Under the pieces are notes generated by a model. That model was not told where the DNA came from and did no database searches. It worked only from the letters and a program-made list of their open reading frames with translations. Made by a program: the position numbers and the translations under genes. This document shows, one piece after another, positions 46,635-56,622 of a stretch of DNA of 64,000 nucleotides (positions are counted from its first letter, which is position 1; each line of letters starts with the position of its first letter). The stretch comes from an uncultured Bacteroidota bacterium (lineage in GTDB: Bacteria > Bacteroidota > Bacteroidia > Flavobacteriales > Flavobacteriaceae): contig CACNDW010000001.1 in NCBI GenBank assembly GCA_902619315.1, forward strand, positions 123,449-187,448. Direction: 5' to 3'.

Positions 46635-48961
46635 AATCCAAATTGATCCAAATCGGCTTCAATTTTATCTGGTAGATTAAGATCCGCATCAATTTCGTAT
46701 TCCTCACAGTCTAAAGGGATACTCACTACCTTGGGAGTCAGAAAGTCCTCCTTTGAAATCCCCAATGAATCATTTTCATATGCTCCTTTCATGTATAATG
46801 CCCAGATGGGCAAAGCCATGGTCGCACCCTGTCCAAAAGCAATTTCCTCAAAGTGAATTGAGCGGTCTTCCCCTCCTACCCAAACCCCAGTTACCAGATT
46901 GGGTACTATCCCCATAAACCATCCGTCGCTTTGATTTTGGGTAGTTCCAGTTTTACCAGCAATAGGGTTTTCAAAAATATAGGGATAGCCAGTAACAACT
47001 TTTTCATAAACATAATTGGTCTCCTCCAGACCAGCATGACGTAATCTGGCACCAGACCCATGTTCGGTAACCCCTTGCATTAAATTGATCGTAACATAAG
47101 CTGCTTCCTCGCTGATCACATCTTTAGTTTTAGGAACAACCTCAAAAAGAGCCATTCCGTTTTTATCTTCTATTCGGGTAATCACAATTGGTTGTATGTA
47201 AATCCCCTGATTGGCAAACATTCCATAGGCACCAACCAACTCAAAGAGACTTATGTCTGGGGTCCCCAATGCGATTGATGGCACCTTAGGGATGTATGAT
47301 GTTACTCCTGTTTTTTTAACCAAATCGATCACAGGTCGTGGGCCAACTTTATCCATAATTCTCGCGCTAATAGTGTTGACTGAGTTTGCCAATGCGTTTT
47401 TTAAGGTTCGGGTCCGGCCATAACGATCACCAGAGTTTTTTGGGCACCAAGGGTCAATATTTCCATGTTTCATTGCATCGATGCAATACAATGCATCAGG
47501 CAACTTATCACAAGGTGAGAGCTTAAGCTGGTCTATGGCTGTGGCGTATAAAAAAGGTTTAAAAGTAGAGCCAATTTGACGCCTGCCTTGCTTGACCTGG
47601 TCATATTGAAAGTGCTTGTAATTAAATCCTCCAACCCAGGCCTTGACATGTCCTGTTTGTGGTTCCATTGACATTAGGGCCGCACGAAGAAAATGTTTAT
47701 AATAGCGAATCGAATCCATTGGAGTCATTATAGTATCTATTTCTCCTTTCCAACTGAAAACCTGCATTGGTATTGGTTTGAAAAAGCTTTCTAAAATAGC
47801 TTCTTCATCCATTCCTGCAACTTTTCCCTTACGCCACCGCTCACTGCGGTATGCCGTTCGGGTTAAAAGAGTATCGATTTCCCCCTCGCGCAAATCAAGA
47901 AAAGGCGCAGTGGGGTTTAACTCTACAGTATTTTGAAGAAAAAACTCTTTTTGTAAATTTTCCATGTGTTCCGAAACAGCATTTTCACCCATAGCTTGAA
48001 GTCGAGAGTCAATGGTTGTATAGATTTTTAATCCATCCCGGTATATATTGTAGTAGCGGCCATCAGCTTTTGGGTTTTCCCGAATCCATTTTTTCATAAA
48101 CTCTTGGAGATAGGCACGAAAATAAGTTGCCAAACCTTCCCGATGGGACTCGGGTGTAAAGTCAATTTCAAGCGGAAGAGCTGAGAGGGAATCCTTTTCT
48201 TCAGGAGTGATTAGTTTATTTCTGAGCATTTGCTGAAAAACTACATTCCGGCGTATTTTGACCATTTCGGGTCTCCTTATAGGGTTGTATAAAGAAGAGT
48301 TTTTGAGCATTCCTACCAGGGTGGCTGACTCTTCAAGTTTTAAGGACTGAGGAGTGGTATCGAAAAATATTTTAGCAGCTGATCGTACCCCATCGGCATT
48401 ATATCCAAAGTCATAAATATTGAGGTACATGGCAATAATTTCCTCTTTAGTGTATCTTCTCTCAAGCTGGACTGAAAGAACCCATTCTTTAATCTTCTGT
48501 ACCAAGGCCTCTTTTTTATTTTGAGATCGTACCCCGACAAAAAGCTGTCGTGCCAATTGCTGAGTAATGGTACTTGCGCCTCCTTTTTTACCCAAATAAA
48601 ATATCGCCCTAAGTGTTCCTCGCCAATCAATCCCTGAATGGTCATAATAGCGCTCGTCCTCGGTAGCAACTAATGCTTTCACAATATTTTGTGGTAATTC
48701 ATCGAAAGTGATCGGTGTACGGTTATCCTTGAAGTAAAATTTTCCCAATACCTTACCATCGAAAGAAATGATCTGAGTGGCCAAATTGGTTTTTGGGTTC
48801 TCCAATTGCTCGAGTGGTGGCATGGGGCCCAAATAGCCTAAAGCAGCAATGCCAAAAACACCCCCTAAAGCCAAAAATCCCGTGAAGAAAAGTAACCAAA
48901 AAGTCCAAATAAGCTTTTTGTAGTTCTTAGTTTTCGATACTTTATTTTGAGTTTTACTCAT
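46631..48961 (-). CDS. penicillin-binding protein 1A (bifunctional)
   Basis: About 776 residues from the ATG at 48961 (MSKTQNKVSKTKNYKKLIW). A membrane anchor (TFWLLFFTGFLALGGVFGIA) is followed by the glycosyltransferase-51 domain (EDERYYDHSGIDWRGTLRAI, GGASTITQQLARQLF) and a transpeptidase domain with GSTFKPF (active-site Ser-x-x-Lys), SVN and KTGTT. It polymerises and cross-links peptidoglycan. Its start lies 8 bp inside the end of gldH, and ricT overlaps gldH in the same way, giving a tightly packed ricT-gldH-PBP1A operon. Confidence 0.95.
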   Translation of the reverse strand: MSKTQNKVSKTKNYKKLIWTFWLLFFTGFLALGGVFGIAALGYLGPMPPLEQLENPKTNLATQIISFDGKVLGKFYFKDNRTPITFDELPQNIVKALVATEDERYYDHSGIDWRGTLRAIFYLGKKGGASTITQQLARQLFVGVRSQNKKEALVQKIKEWVLSVQLERRYTKEEIIAMYLNIYDFGYNADGVRSAAKIFFDTTPQSLKLEESATLVGMLKNSSLYNPIRRPEMVKIRRNVVFQQMLRNKLITPEEKDSLSALPLEIDFTPESHREGLATYFRAYLQEFMKKWIRENPKADGRYYNIYRDGLKIYTTIDSRLQAMGENAVSEHMENLQKEFFLQNTVELNPTAPFLDLREGEIDTLLTRTAYRSERWRKGKVAGMDEEAILESFFKPIPMQVFSWKGEIDTIMTPMDSIRYYKHFLRAALMSMEPQTGHVKAWVGGFNYKHFQYDQVKQGRRQIGSTFKPFLYATAIDQLKLSPCDKLPDALYCIDAMKHGNIDPWCPKNSGDRYGRTRTLKNALANSVNTISARIMDKVGPRPVIDLVKKTGVTSYIPKVPSIALGTPDISLFELVGAYGMFANQGIYIQPIVITRIEDKNGMALFEVVPKTKDVISEEAAYVTINLMQGVTEHGSGARLRHAGLEETNYVYEKVVTGYPYIFENPIAGKTGTTQNQSDGWFMGIVPNLVTGVWVGGEDRSIHFEEIAFGQGATMALPIWALYMKGAYENDSLGISKEDFLTPKVVSIPLDCEEYEIDADLNLPDKIEADLDQFGF

Positions 48962-49445
48962 GTTCTTGTATTTCTTCCACGGCAAAACCTACACCTACGA
49001 TACCCTCCAAGTTATCTAGACCTTGTTCACTGTTATTAGATCTCAATGCGTGTTCCAGCTGTACATTAATATTTTCTACTGCGGGTAATTGATAATTTTC
49101 TCTCCACCAGAGTTTACTTTCCTTGACTTCCAAAAACCCTTTTCCTAACCATTTGCCCTGGGCATCAGCCATAGCATACTCCAGCGTATCACAAAGCAGC
49201 AGGGAGTCTCCTGTTTTGAGTTTGGCAATCAAAAACAAATTGGAATATGGATATTGCTTGTTGTTGCGTATGTAAATCATTAAATTAACTGGATTTTCAC
49301 TTCCTTTATCAAGGGTAAAAAGCACTTTTTCGTATACAGGCCAATGGCCATTAAAATCTTTGTAATTCATAAAAAAAGTGGGCTTACTACAAGAAAAAAT
49401 GAAGCCTACAGTCAATAATGAGAGAGTGGAGAATTTGCTAATCAT
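48954..49445 (-). CDS. gldH: gliding motility lipoprotein GldH
   Basis: 163 residues from the ATG at 49445; the longer frame upstream lies inside ricT. Lipobox: LLTVGFIFSC|SKPTFF. The body includes YKDFNGHWPVYEKVLFTLDK, NLMIYIRNNKQYPYSNLFLI and GIVGVGFAVEEI. GldH is needed for gliding and type IX secretion function in flavobacteria. It overlaps ricT (8 bp) and the PBP1A gene (8 bp), the arrangement I recall as common in Flavobacteriaceae. It gives independent support for a type IX secretion lineage. Confidence 0.88.
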   Translation of the reverse strand: MISKFSTLSLLTVGFIFSCSKPTFFMNYKDFNGHWPVYEKVLFTLDKGSENPVNLMIYIRNNKQYPYSNLFLIAKLKTGDSLLLCDTLEYAMADAQGKWLGKGFLEVKESKLWWRENYQLPAVENINVQLEHALRSNNSEQGLDNLEGIVGVGFAVEEIQEHE

Positions 49446-50604
49446 TATTTTGACGCCGGTTGGGCTTACGTTTTTTTCTAGTTTTATTATTAGATTTCTT
49501 GGAGCGATCAAAACGATTTAGACTGTCTTGACCAACTACATTTTCGAATGCTACGTCTGTTTTTTCAACTTTTGAAATAATTGATTCGTTCTCGTATTCT
49601 TCAAGACTCGGCACTTTTTCTTTATTATTGTTTTTGACAATTATCTCATTAACCGACTCTAAAGAAAGCATATGCCAATTCATCCACTGGCCCTTGTAGG
49701 CATACCACAACTGTTCTTTAAAAATATCCATTTTTTGAAGAACGGCAACTCCTTTTTCAGTTTGGAGTTTAACTTCAGGTTTAGGAAAGATTTTAAGTGC
49801 ACTACGATAGGCATCCAATTCATAATTCAAACAACATTTGAGTTTACCACACTGACCTGCCAATTTGAGGGGGTTTAGTGATAATTGTTGATATCGAGCT
49901 GCTGCGGTAGATACCGATCGGTAATCTGTAAGCCATGTAGAACAACAAAGTTCACGTCCGCAGGAGCCAATACCCCCAAGTCGAGAAGCCTCTTGACGCA
50001 AACCGATTTGCCGCATCTCAATCCGAATAGAAAAGGCATGAGCCATGTCCTTGATTAACTGTCGGAAATCAATCCGACCTTCTGCTGTGTAGTAAAAAGT
50101 GGCTTTTTTGCCATCCCCTTGAAATTCAACATCGGAGAGTTTCATATCCAATCCCAAACCTAACGCCAATTCGCGAGCCCTTTTTTGGATGTTCGGCTCT
50201 TTGTCTCGAAGTGAGTGCCATTTGTCAATTTCCTCCTGGTTTGCCAGACGCAATATCTTGTTGACCTCATCGATTTCTTGGCTAACCCCTTTCTTTTTCA
50301 TCTGAAAGCGAACCAATTCACCGGTTAAGGTAACCAGTCCCAGGTCGTAACCATTGTCAACCTGAGTTATAACAGGATCACCTACTCGGACGGTGAGGCC
50401 TTCAGTCAGAGAATAAAATTCTTTTCGGCTGTTCTTAAAACGCACTTCCACCAGAGGAAACGGAGCAATATCTTTACGCATTTCAATATTACCCAACCAA
50501 TCAAAAACCGTCAGTTTGTTGCAACTGTCATTACCGCAAGTTCCGTTACTTTTACACCCACGAGGTGAACCTATTCCATTACTGGCACATGAAGTGCAAC
50601 CCAT
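49438..50604 (-). CDS. ricT: PSP1 domain protein, RicT-like
   Basis: 388 residues. The Cys-rich N-terminus (MGCTSCASNGIGSPRGCKSN GTCG spread over the first ~28 residues) and the internal GIGSCGRELCCSTWL and GQCGKLKCCLNYELDAY motifs match RicT/YaaT-type PSP1 proteins, which bind an iron-sulfur cluster with partner proteins and affect RNA processing in Bacillus. A basic Lys/Arg/Asn-rich tail follows. It is the first gene of the ricT-gldH-PBP1A operon. Confidence 0.9.
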   Translation of the reverse strand: MGCTSCASNGIGSPRGCKSNGTCGNDSCNKLTVFDWLGNIEMRKDIAPFPLVEVRFKNSRKEFYSLTEGLTVRVGDPVITQVDNGYDLGLVTLTGELVRFQMKKKGVSQEIDEVNKILRLANQEEIDKWHSLRDKEPNIQKRARELALGLGLDMKLSDVEFQGDGKKATFYYTAEGRIDFRQLIKDMAHAFSIRIEMRQIGLRQEASRLGGIGSCGRELCCSTWLTDYRSVSTAAARYQQLSLNPLKLAGQCGKLKCCLNYELDAYRSALKIFPKPEVKLQTEKGVAVLQKMDIFKEQLWYAYKGQWMNWHMLSLESVNEIIVKNNNKEKVPSLEEYENESIISKVEKTDVAFENVVGQDSLNRFDRSKKSNNKTRKKRKPNRRQNND

Positions 50605-50668
50605 AGTTTTGTATTAGTATTTATAGATAAGTTTAATTAGAGGGATTGGGGATCTACAAAATTCTAAA

Positions 50669-51700
50669 TTAATGTTTAAATTTTAATGCCTCACTACGCC
50701 CTTTTTTAAATATTTTATTGCTGTTGTATTTACCTTTTCTCCGCTTCCTTTGTTCTTCGACGGGAAGATTAATAGTTTCTTGGCAGTCAATAGAACAACA
50801 ACCTTCTCTTTGCTCTTTACAAGAGTGACACTGAATAAAAAGTAAATGGCAGGCTTCATTAGCACAATTGACATGACTATCACAGGGCGAACCACATTGG
50901 TGGCATTTAGCAATTATGTGTTCACTTATCCTTTCTCCTCCTCGTTCGTCAAAAACAAAGTTTTTCCCGATAAATTTATTTTCTAATCCTTTTTCATTTA
51001 CCTGACGAGTATATTCAATTATCCCTCCCTCCAATTGAAAAACGTTTTTAAATCCTTTATGTCTAAAGTAAGCACTTGCTTTCTCACATCGAATTCCACC
51101 CGTGCAATACATTAAGAGTTTTTTGTCCTCTTTATGATGAGCCAGCTCTTGTTCTATAAAAGGGAGGGATTCCCTAAATGTATCAACATCAGGTGTGAAA
51201 GCACCTTTAAAATGTCCTACCTCACTTTCGTAATGGTTTCTCATGTCTACACATATAGTGTCAGGCTGAGCCAAAAGAGTATTAAAATCGTCGGCATTAA
51301 GGTGTATACCCTTTTGGGTAAGATCGAAGCTTCCATCTTTCAACCCATCTGCAACAATTTTTTCTCTAACTTTTACTGTCAGCTTTAAAAAGGATTCATT
51401 GTCTTGCTCCACGGCAATATTTAGCCTTACCCCTTTTAAAAAACTAATTCCATCCAAGAAATTTTTAAAGTCTTCGAATCGTGGAGCGGGTACCGACAAC
51501 TGAGCGTTGATGCCCTCTTTAGCCACATAGATCCGACCTAAAACATTCATTTCATTCCAATTCAGAAACAAATAGTCTCTTAAAATTTGAGGGTTTTCGA
51601 CATGGTAATACTGATAAAATGATAAAGTCAACCTTTCATCACCAACTTGAGCAAGCAAAAATCGTCGTTCTTCAGCGCTTAGTTTGTTGTACAGCTGCAT
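50669..51700 (-). CDS. trhO: tRNA uridine(34) hydroxylase, rhodanese family
   Basis: 343 residues. The N-terminal ferredoxin-like UPF0176 domain (NEMNVLGRIYVAKEGINAQL) is followed by a rhodanese domain with DMRNHYESEVGHFKGA and the active-site Cys in MYCTGGIRCEKASAYFRHKG, then a Cys-rich C-terminal segment (CHQCGSPCDSHVNC, CHSCKEQREGCCSIDC). TrhO makes 5-hydroxyuridine at position 34 of tRNAs. Length and order are normal. Confidence 0.92.
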   Translation of the reverse strand: MQLYNKLSAEERRFLLAQVGDERLTLSFYQYYHVENPQILRDYLFLNWNEMNVLGRIYVAKEGINAQLSVPAPRFEDFKNFLDGISFLKGVRLNIAVEQDNESFLKLTVKVREKIVADGLKDGSFDLTQKGIHLNADDFNTLLAQPDTICVDMRNHYESEVGHFKGAFTPDVDTFRESLPFIEQELAHHKEDKKLLMYCTGGIRCEKASAYFRHKGFKNVFQLEGGIIEYTRQVNEKGLENKFIGKNFVFDERGGERISEHIIAKCHQCGSPCDSHVNCANEACHLLFIQCHSCKEQREGCCSIDCQETINLPVEEQRKRRKGKYNSNKIFKKGRSEALKFKH

Positions 51701-51867
51701 TTAATAAGTATTTGGATGTTGAATTACAAAGTTATTAAAATACAAGGGAATTTTAATTTAGATATATGAAAGCTTGAATTCGCCAATTGTTTATATTGTT
51801 AATAATCCTTTAAAGCTGCTATTGTACCCCACGATCAGAAATAGTAAATTCGTTAAAAAATAGGATT

Positions 51868-52872
51868 ATGGCAGACGCAAATGATGCAAAAAAGAAAGCT
51901 TTACAACTTACTTTGGACAAGCTTGATAAGACCTACGGTAAAGGTGCAGTTATGAAAATGGGCGATGAGGCCATAGAAGAAGTAGAAGCCATTTCCTCAG
52001 GGTCGATAGGGTTGGATTTGGCCCTGGGCGTTGGCGGATATCCACGTGGACGGGTAATCGAAATCTATGGCCCAGAATCATCTGGAAAAACCACCCTGAC
52101 CCTTCATGCGATTGCCGAATGCCAGAAAGCTGGAGGCATTGCAGCCTTTATTGACGCAGAGCATGCCTTTGACCGTTTCTATGCCAAGAAGCTGGGAGTA
52201 GACTTAAGCGAACTGATCATTTCCCAGCCTGATCATGGCGAACAAGCATTAGAAATTGCAGACAACCTTATCCGTTCTGGCGCGATCGATATTGTAGCAG
52301 TTGACTCTGTCGCTGCCCTCACCCCCAAGAGTGAGATTGAAGGTGAAATGGGAGACTCTAAAATGGGTCTCCACGCGAGACTAATGTCACAAGCACTCCG
52401 TAAACTCACAGCCTCAATCAGTAAAACTAATTGTACCGTTTTCTTCATCAACCAACTAAGAGAAAAAATCGGTGTGATGTTCGGTAACCCGGAAACCACC
52501 ACTGGAGGAAATGCCCTGAAATTTTATGCCTCTGTTCGTTTGGACATCCGCCGTTCTAGTCAGATTAAAAGCGGTGACGCCGAAGTAATGGGGAACAAAA
52601 CACGTGTAAAGGTCGTCAAAAACAAGGTGGCGCCACCTTTCCGTACTACCGAGTTTGATATAATGTATGGAGAAGGGATCTCCAAAATAGGAGAGATCAT
52701 TGACCTAGGAGTAAATTATGAGATCATCAAAAAATCTGGTTCCTGGTTTAGCTATGAAGATGCCAAACTGGGGCAAGGGCGAGACGCCGTCAAAGCCTTA
52801 CTTCAAGATAACATCGATCTGATGGAAGAACTTGAAACCAAGATCATGGAAACGGTAAAAGCAATAGAGTAA
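51868..52872 (+). CDS. recA: RecA recombinase
   Basis: 334 residues. Walker [10 protein letters not shown], the IDAEHAFD segment, [39 protein letters not shown] (loop L2 region) and the C-terminal domain are all present. It does homologous recombination and induces the SOS response. It stands alone with its own upstream region, divergent from trhO. Confidence 0.98.
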   Translation: MADANDAKKKALQLTLDKLDKTYGKGAVMKMGDEAIEEVEAISSGSIGLDLALGVGGYPRGRVIEIYGPESSGKTTLTLHAIAECQKAGGIAAFIDAEHAFDRFYAKKLGVDLSELIISQPDHGEQALEIADNLIRSGAIDIVAVDSVAALTPKSEIEGEMGDSKMGLHARLMSQALRKLTASISKTNCTVFFINQLREKIGVMFGNPETTTGGNALKFYASVRLDIRRSSQIKSGDAEVMGNKTRVKVVKNKVAPPFRTTEFDIMYGEGISKIGEIIDLGVNYEIIKKSGSWFSYEDAKLGQGRDAVKALLQDNIDLMEELETKIMETVKAIE

Positions 52873-52925
52873 TTCAATATTCAATACGATTATAGGCATT
52901 GCAACTATCAAGCTTTAAAGAAAAA

Positions 52926-53870
52926 ATGTCTGCCTTGGCCTCTGCTCAAAGGCCTTTTTTTTTCCTTATCGATTTTGAAATGGAAAAGCCCATCATATGT
53001 CCTGTAGAAGAAGCACAAGAGTTGGGCTTTCAATTTGAAATTAAAGGCTTTCGTAATTTTCAGCTCCAAGACCAAAAACCTGCCCAGGTACCACTACTAG
53101 TTGCACCGATTCCTAAAGCTGTTTATGCAAAAGCTTTCAAGAAAGTAATAAAAGAAATCTATCGAGGCAATACCTTTTTGCTCAACCTAACCTTCCCTTC
53201 AACCATAGAAACTGATCTTAATCTGCAAGACATCTTCCAACTGGCCAAAGCACCCTACAAACTCCTCTACGAAAATCGCTTTGTGATATATTCTCCTGAG
53301 TGCTTTGTCAAAATTAAAGACAGTCAAATATACTCCTACCCCATGAAAGGCACTATCGATGCCCAAGTTCCTGAGGCAAAAAGGAAACTACAAACCAACC
53401 CCAAGGAGATAAACGAACACAACACCATCGTGGACCTGATCCGAAACGACCTATCGAAAATAGCAAGGGAAATAGCTGTGACCCGATTTCGCTACCTCGA
53501 CAAGATCCAAACCCAAAAAAAAGAAATCTATCATACCAGCTCCGAAATCAAAGGCAAACTCTCCCCCGACTGGAAAACTCAACTGCCAGAGATCTTACTA
53601 GGCTTGCTCCCAGCAGGATCCATTTGCGGGGCACCAAAAGCCAAAACTGTTTCCATCATTAAAAATGTGGAGGAAGGTCCAAGAGGATATTACACCGGAA
53701 TCTTTGGATATTTTGATGGAGAAAACCTCGAGAGTGCTGTAAATATCCGCTATCTCGAAAAAAAAGACGAACAAATGATTTACCGAAGTGGTGGGGGCAT
53801 TACCTTTCTGAGCGATCTGGAATCCGAATACAATGAACTAATAGAAAAGATATATGTACCCGTTGTTTGA
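52926..53870 (+). CDS. pabB: aminodeoxychorismate synthase component I (PabB-like)
   Basis: About 314 residues from the ATG at 52926; the frame is open to a TTG at 52899 but with no better start. Chorismate-binding motifs: YSPECFVKIKDSQIYSYPMK, PMKGTIDA, EHNTIVDLIRNDLSKIA, AGSICGAPKAKTVSIIK and GYYTGIFGYFDGENLESAVN. It makes 4-amino-4-deoxychorismate for folate. It lacks the N-terminal half of larger TrpE-type enzymes, usual for this PabB branch. The aminotransferase-IV gene overlaps its end by 17 bp. Confidence 0.88.
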   Translation: MSALASAQRPFFFLIDFEMEKPIICPVEEAQELGFQFEIKGFRNFQLQDQKPAQVPLLVAPIPKAVYAKAFKKVIKEIYRGNTFLLNLTFPSTIETDLNLQDIFQLAKAPYKLLYENRFVIYSPECFVKIKDSQIYSYPMKGTIDAQVPEAKRKLQTNPKEINEHNTIVDLIRNDLSKIAREIAVTRFRYLDKIQTQKKEIYHTSSEIKGKLSPDWKTQLPEILLGLLPAGSICGAPKAKTVSIIKNVEEGPRGYYTGIFGYFDGENLESAVNIRYLEKKDEQMIYRSGGGITFLSDLESEYNELIEKIYVPVV

Positions 53871-54450
53871 ATCTCTTTGTGTCCAAGATGGTATTATTCT
53901 AAACACACAATGGCACAAAGATCGTTTTCAAAAAGCCTATCTGCAAAACTTCGGATATTTAACTTCTTTTGATTTATTGGAAGGAATCAGTATACCTGTT
54001 AAATTTAACCAAGGCAAAGTAAAGCTGCGAATAAGATACAACCATAAGCATCGAGATTTTCATTTTGAGCACTACCATATGAAAGAAATCCAAAGCCTAA
54101 GATTAGTCTATACAGAGGAGTTAAACTACTCACATAAATATAGCCGCAGAGAAAATTTGGAGTCACTCTTTGATCAAAGGGGGGATTGCGATGAAATCTT
54201 GATTATAAAAAACGGGAGGATTACAGACAGTTCCTATTCCAATGTTGTCTTTTTTGATGGCCAGGATTGGTGGACACCAAAAGATCCCTTGCTCGAGGGA
54301 ACTTGTAGGGCCCGGCTTTTAAATCAAGGTATCATCAAACAATCTTTTCTAAAAGTTAGAGATCTTAAAAACTTCGAAGGGCTAAAACTTATCAACGCTA
54401 TGCGTGACATGGACCAACCGATGATTCCCATTAATAGATTGAAGTATTAA
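53854..54450 (+). CDS. pabC: aminotransferase class IV, likely 4-amino-4-deoxychorismate lyase
   Basis: 198 residues, shorter than classical PabC. RRENLESLFDQRGDCDEILI, IKNGRITDSSYSNVVFFDGQ and TCRARLLNQGI are fold-type IV PLP-enzyme motifs; LINAMRDMD is the substrate-side end. It follows pabB with a 17-bp overlap, so the two make p-aminobenzoate together. Its TAA overlaps that of the convergent acyltransferase gene. Confidence 0.85.
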   Translation: MYPLFESLCVQDGIILNTQWHKDRFQKAYLQNFGYLTSFDLLEGISIPVKFNQGKVKLRIRYNHKHRDFHFEHYHMKEIQSLRLVYTEELNYSHKYSRRENLESLFDQRGDCDEILIIKNGRITDSSYSNVVFFDGQDWWTPKDPLLEGTCRARLLNQGIIKQSFLKVRDLKNFEGLKLINAMRDMDQPMIPINRLKY

Positions 54451-55226
54451 AGGGATTTAGTAGCTTTTTTCCATTCTTCAATGGCATCGACTGCCATTTG
54501 CTGAGGATCATTTTGCAATTCGGAATAAATAAGTTCAAAAGTTTTTTTCTGTAACTTGGGAATATCGGTCTCAGAAAGTCCCACTGTAGGAATACAAGGG
54601 TGAATATCTACACGAAGTACTCCTGGATAACCGTGAGTGGTGTACCAAGGAAATTTTCTTTTACAATCCAAAAAAACCATAGGACAAATAGGCATCTGAT
54701 GTTCTATAGCAATCTTAAAAGCGCCAGGTTTAAAAGGATTGAGCAGTACGGTTTCGTCAAGGTATTCCTTTTCAGGGAAAATACATACGCTATAGCCCTT
54801 GTCCAAAACCTTTCTAGCCCTATCATAAACTGCATAACGGCTTTTGGAACTACTACGATCTACCATAATGGCAGCCCGTTTGTAGAGGAAACCAAAAATG
54901 GGAATGTTAACCAGCTCTTTTTTTCCAACAAACACAAAGGGGTTGGGGGCGGCAGCAAACATCAACATAATGTCAATATAACTGGAATGGTTTGCTACCA
55001 ACAAATAGCTTTTTTTAAAATCTAAAGGAGTTTTAAATTTTTTAGTAATCCAAAAACCTGTTCCCAACAATACAAATCGAGACCAGATGTTACGTGCAAT
55101 CCAAAAAAAGGGACGATATCCATTAGGAAATAGCAATAAAATAGCCAAAATTGGGAAAAGCAATATTACAGGTAAAGCGGATAATAGGTAAAACCAAATT
55201 CGCCAAAGTACGATCAAAACCCTCAT
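54447..55226 (-). CDS. plsC: 1-acyl-sn-glycerol-3-phosphate acyltransferase (PlsC-like)
   Basis: 259 residues from the ATG at 55226 (MRVLIVLWRIWFYLLSALPV), preferred over the ATG at 55313 because it begins with the membrane helix. Motifs: VANHSSYIDIMLMFAA (H-x4-D, with Ser), FVGKKELVNIPIFGFLYKRA, FPEKEYLDETVLLNPFKPGA and CPMVFLDCKRKFPW. It acylates lysophosphatidic acid in phospholipid synthesis. The end is convergent with pabC and shares three bases with it. Confidence 0.9.
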   Translation of the reverse strand: MRVLIVLWRIWFYLLSALPVILLFPILAILLLFPNGYRPFFWIARNIWSRFVLLGTGFWITKKFKTPLDFKKSYLLVANHSSYIDIMLMFAAAPNPFVFVGKKELVNIPIFGFLYKRAAIMVDRSSSKSRYAVYDRARKVLDKGYSVCIFPEKEYLDETVLLNPFKPGAFKIAIEHQMPICPMVFLDCKRKFPWYTTHGYPGVLRVDIHPCIPTVGLSETDIPKLQKKTFELIYSELQNDPQQMAVDAIEEWKKATKSL

Positions 55227-55333
55227 TTCCAGTAAAAATACATTTTCTGAAAATGGAGAGATAAGGAAATGGAGTAAACTTTGTTCAACCGTTGAAAAAA
55301 AATATCTTTGCAAGAAATCATTTACCCCCCCTT

Positions 55334-56302
55334 ATGGCAAGAATTTTGACCGGAGTTCAATCTACAGGTGTCCCTCATCTGGGTAATTTACTTGGGGCAG
55401 TGATACCTGCCATTGAAATGGCAAATAAACCCAATAACGAATCTTTTTTGTTTATAGCCGATCTCCACTCGATAACACAAATCAAGGATAGAGAGGAGCT
55501 GTCCAAAAATACCTTTGCCACAGCTTCAGCCTGGCTAGCTTGTGGACTAGAACTAGAAAAGACCTTTTTTTATCGTCAGAGCGATGTTAGTCAAGTCACA
55601 GAACTAGCTTGGTTTTTGAGTTGCTTTTTCCCCTACCAACGACTTACCCTCGCTCATTCTTTTAAAGATAAAGCTAACAAATTAGAAGATGTCAACGTTG
55701 GATTATTTACCTACCCAATGTTGATGGCCGCTGATATTTTGATCTATGATGCCGAATTGGTCCCTGTAGGAAAAGACCAATTACAACATCTAGAAATGAC
55801 TCGGGATGTAGCTGCACGAATCAATCACCAAATGGGAGAAACTTTTGTCTTACCAAAGGCCCAAATTCAAGAGGAAACTCAGTTTGTAATTGGTACTGAT
55901 GGCAATAAAATGTCCAAATCAAAAAATAACATCATTAATATTTTTCAACCAGACAAAGCATTGCGGAAACAGATCATGAGTATACAAACTGACAGTAAAA
56001 CGATTGAAGAACCCAAAGACCCCGAAAATTGTACTGTTTTTAAAATCTTTTCCCTTTTATCAGATGCTGAGCAAAAAGAAAATTTGAAACGGCAATATCT
56101 CGCTGGAGGACTTGGGTATGGCGACGCCAAACAAACTTTGTTTGAATTGGTGTTGGAGAAATTTAAAACTGAACGGGAAAAATACGCATACTATCAGGAA
56201 TATCCACAAGAAGTAGAAGTTGCCTTAGCCAAAGGAGCAGTTAAAGCTAGTAAAATTGCTGATGATGTTTTGCTTAGGGTCAGACAAAAGATAGGCTTTT
56301 AG
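55334..56302 (+). CDS. trpS: tryptophan--tRNA ligase
   Basis: 322 residues from the ATG at 55334 (MARILTGVQSTGVPHLGNLL); an earlier ATG at 55292 would add fourteen residues of no family pattern. TGVPHLGN is the HIGH-like motif, GTDGNKMSKSKNN the KMSKS loop, and LMAADILIYDAELVPVGKDQ the central signature. It charges tRNA-Trp. Length is normal. Confidence 0.95.
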   Translation: MARILTGVQSTGVPHLGNLLGAVIPAIEMANKPNNESFLFIADLHSITQIKDREELSKNTFATASAWLACGLELEKTFFYRQSDVSQVTELAWFLSCFFPYQRLTLAHSFKDKANKLEDVNVGLFTYPMLMAADILIYDAELVPVGKDQLQHLEMTRDVAARINHQMGETFVLPKAQIQEETQFVIGTDGNKMSKSKNNIINIFQPDKALRKQIMSIQTDSKTIEEPKDPENCTVFKIFSLLSDAEQKENLKRQYLAGGLGYGDAKQTLFELVLEKFKTEREKYAYYQEYPQEVEVALAKGAVKASKIADDVLLRVRQKIGF

Positions 56303-56622
56303 ACCAATCAGAAAAATCCTGTTTAAAAGTATACGTATCCCTTAAATTCTTCTTTTTCAATAAAATTAGGATTATACAAATTGGTAAAGTGTGTAATATA
56401 GTCGTGTTTCACAAAAATTCGATTTATAAGGGATTAAAGAGTTGGGGCTGGAAAAGAATTCTCCCAGATTCTATGGATCTGATTTTCCATCCTCACTATA
56501 ATTAAATAAAAGATATGCCATATTTTAATTTATTTCAGAAAAAAACAAATTTGGTCATTTTGAATATAATAAGATGAATTTTTATCGTTATAATAAAGGA
56601 CTAATTATTACTATATTTGAGT
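56303..56622. other. intergenic region between trpS and the HU/SPOR gene
   Basis: 320 bp, AT-rich, no ORF of interest. A TATATTTG box matching the Bacteroidetes -7 pattern TAnnTTTG lies at 56612-56619, too close to the ATG at 56623 to be a usual promoter. Confidence 0.4.

Noticed and set aside
54600..55025. 141-codon plus-strand ORF
   Set aside because: Antisense to plsC, whose acyltransferase motifs are intact.
56612..56619. TATATTTG as the -7 box for the HU/SPOR gene
   Set aside because: It ends 3 bp before the ATG, leaving no room for a leader; probably chance in AT-rich DNA.
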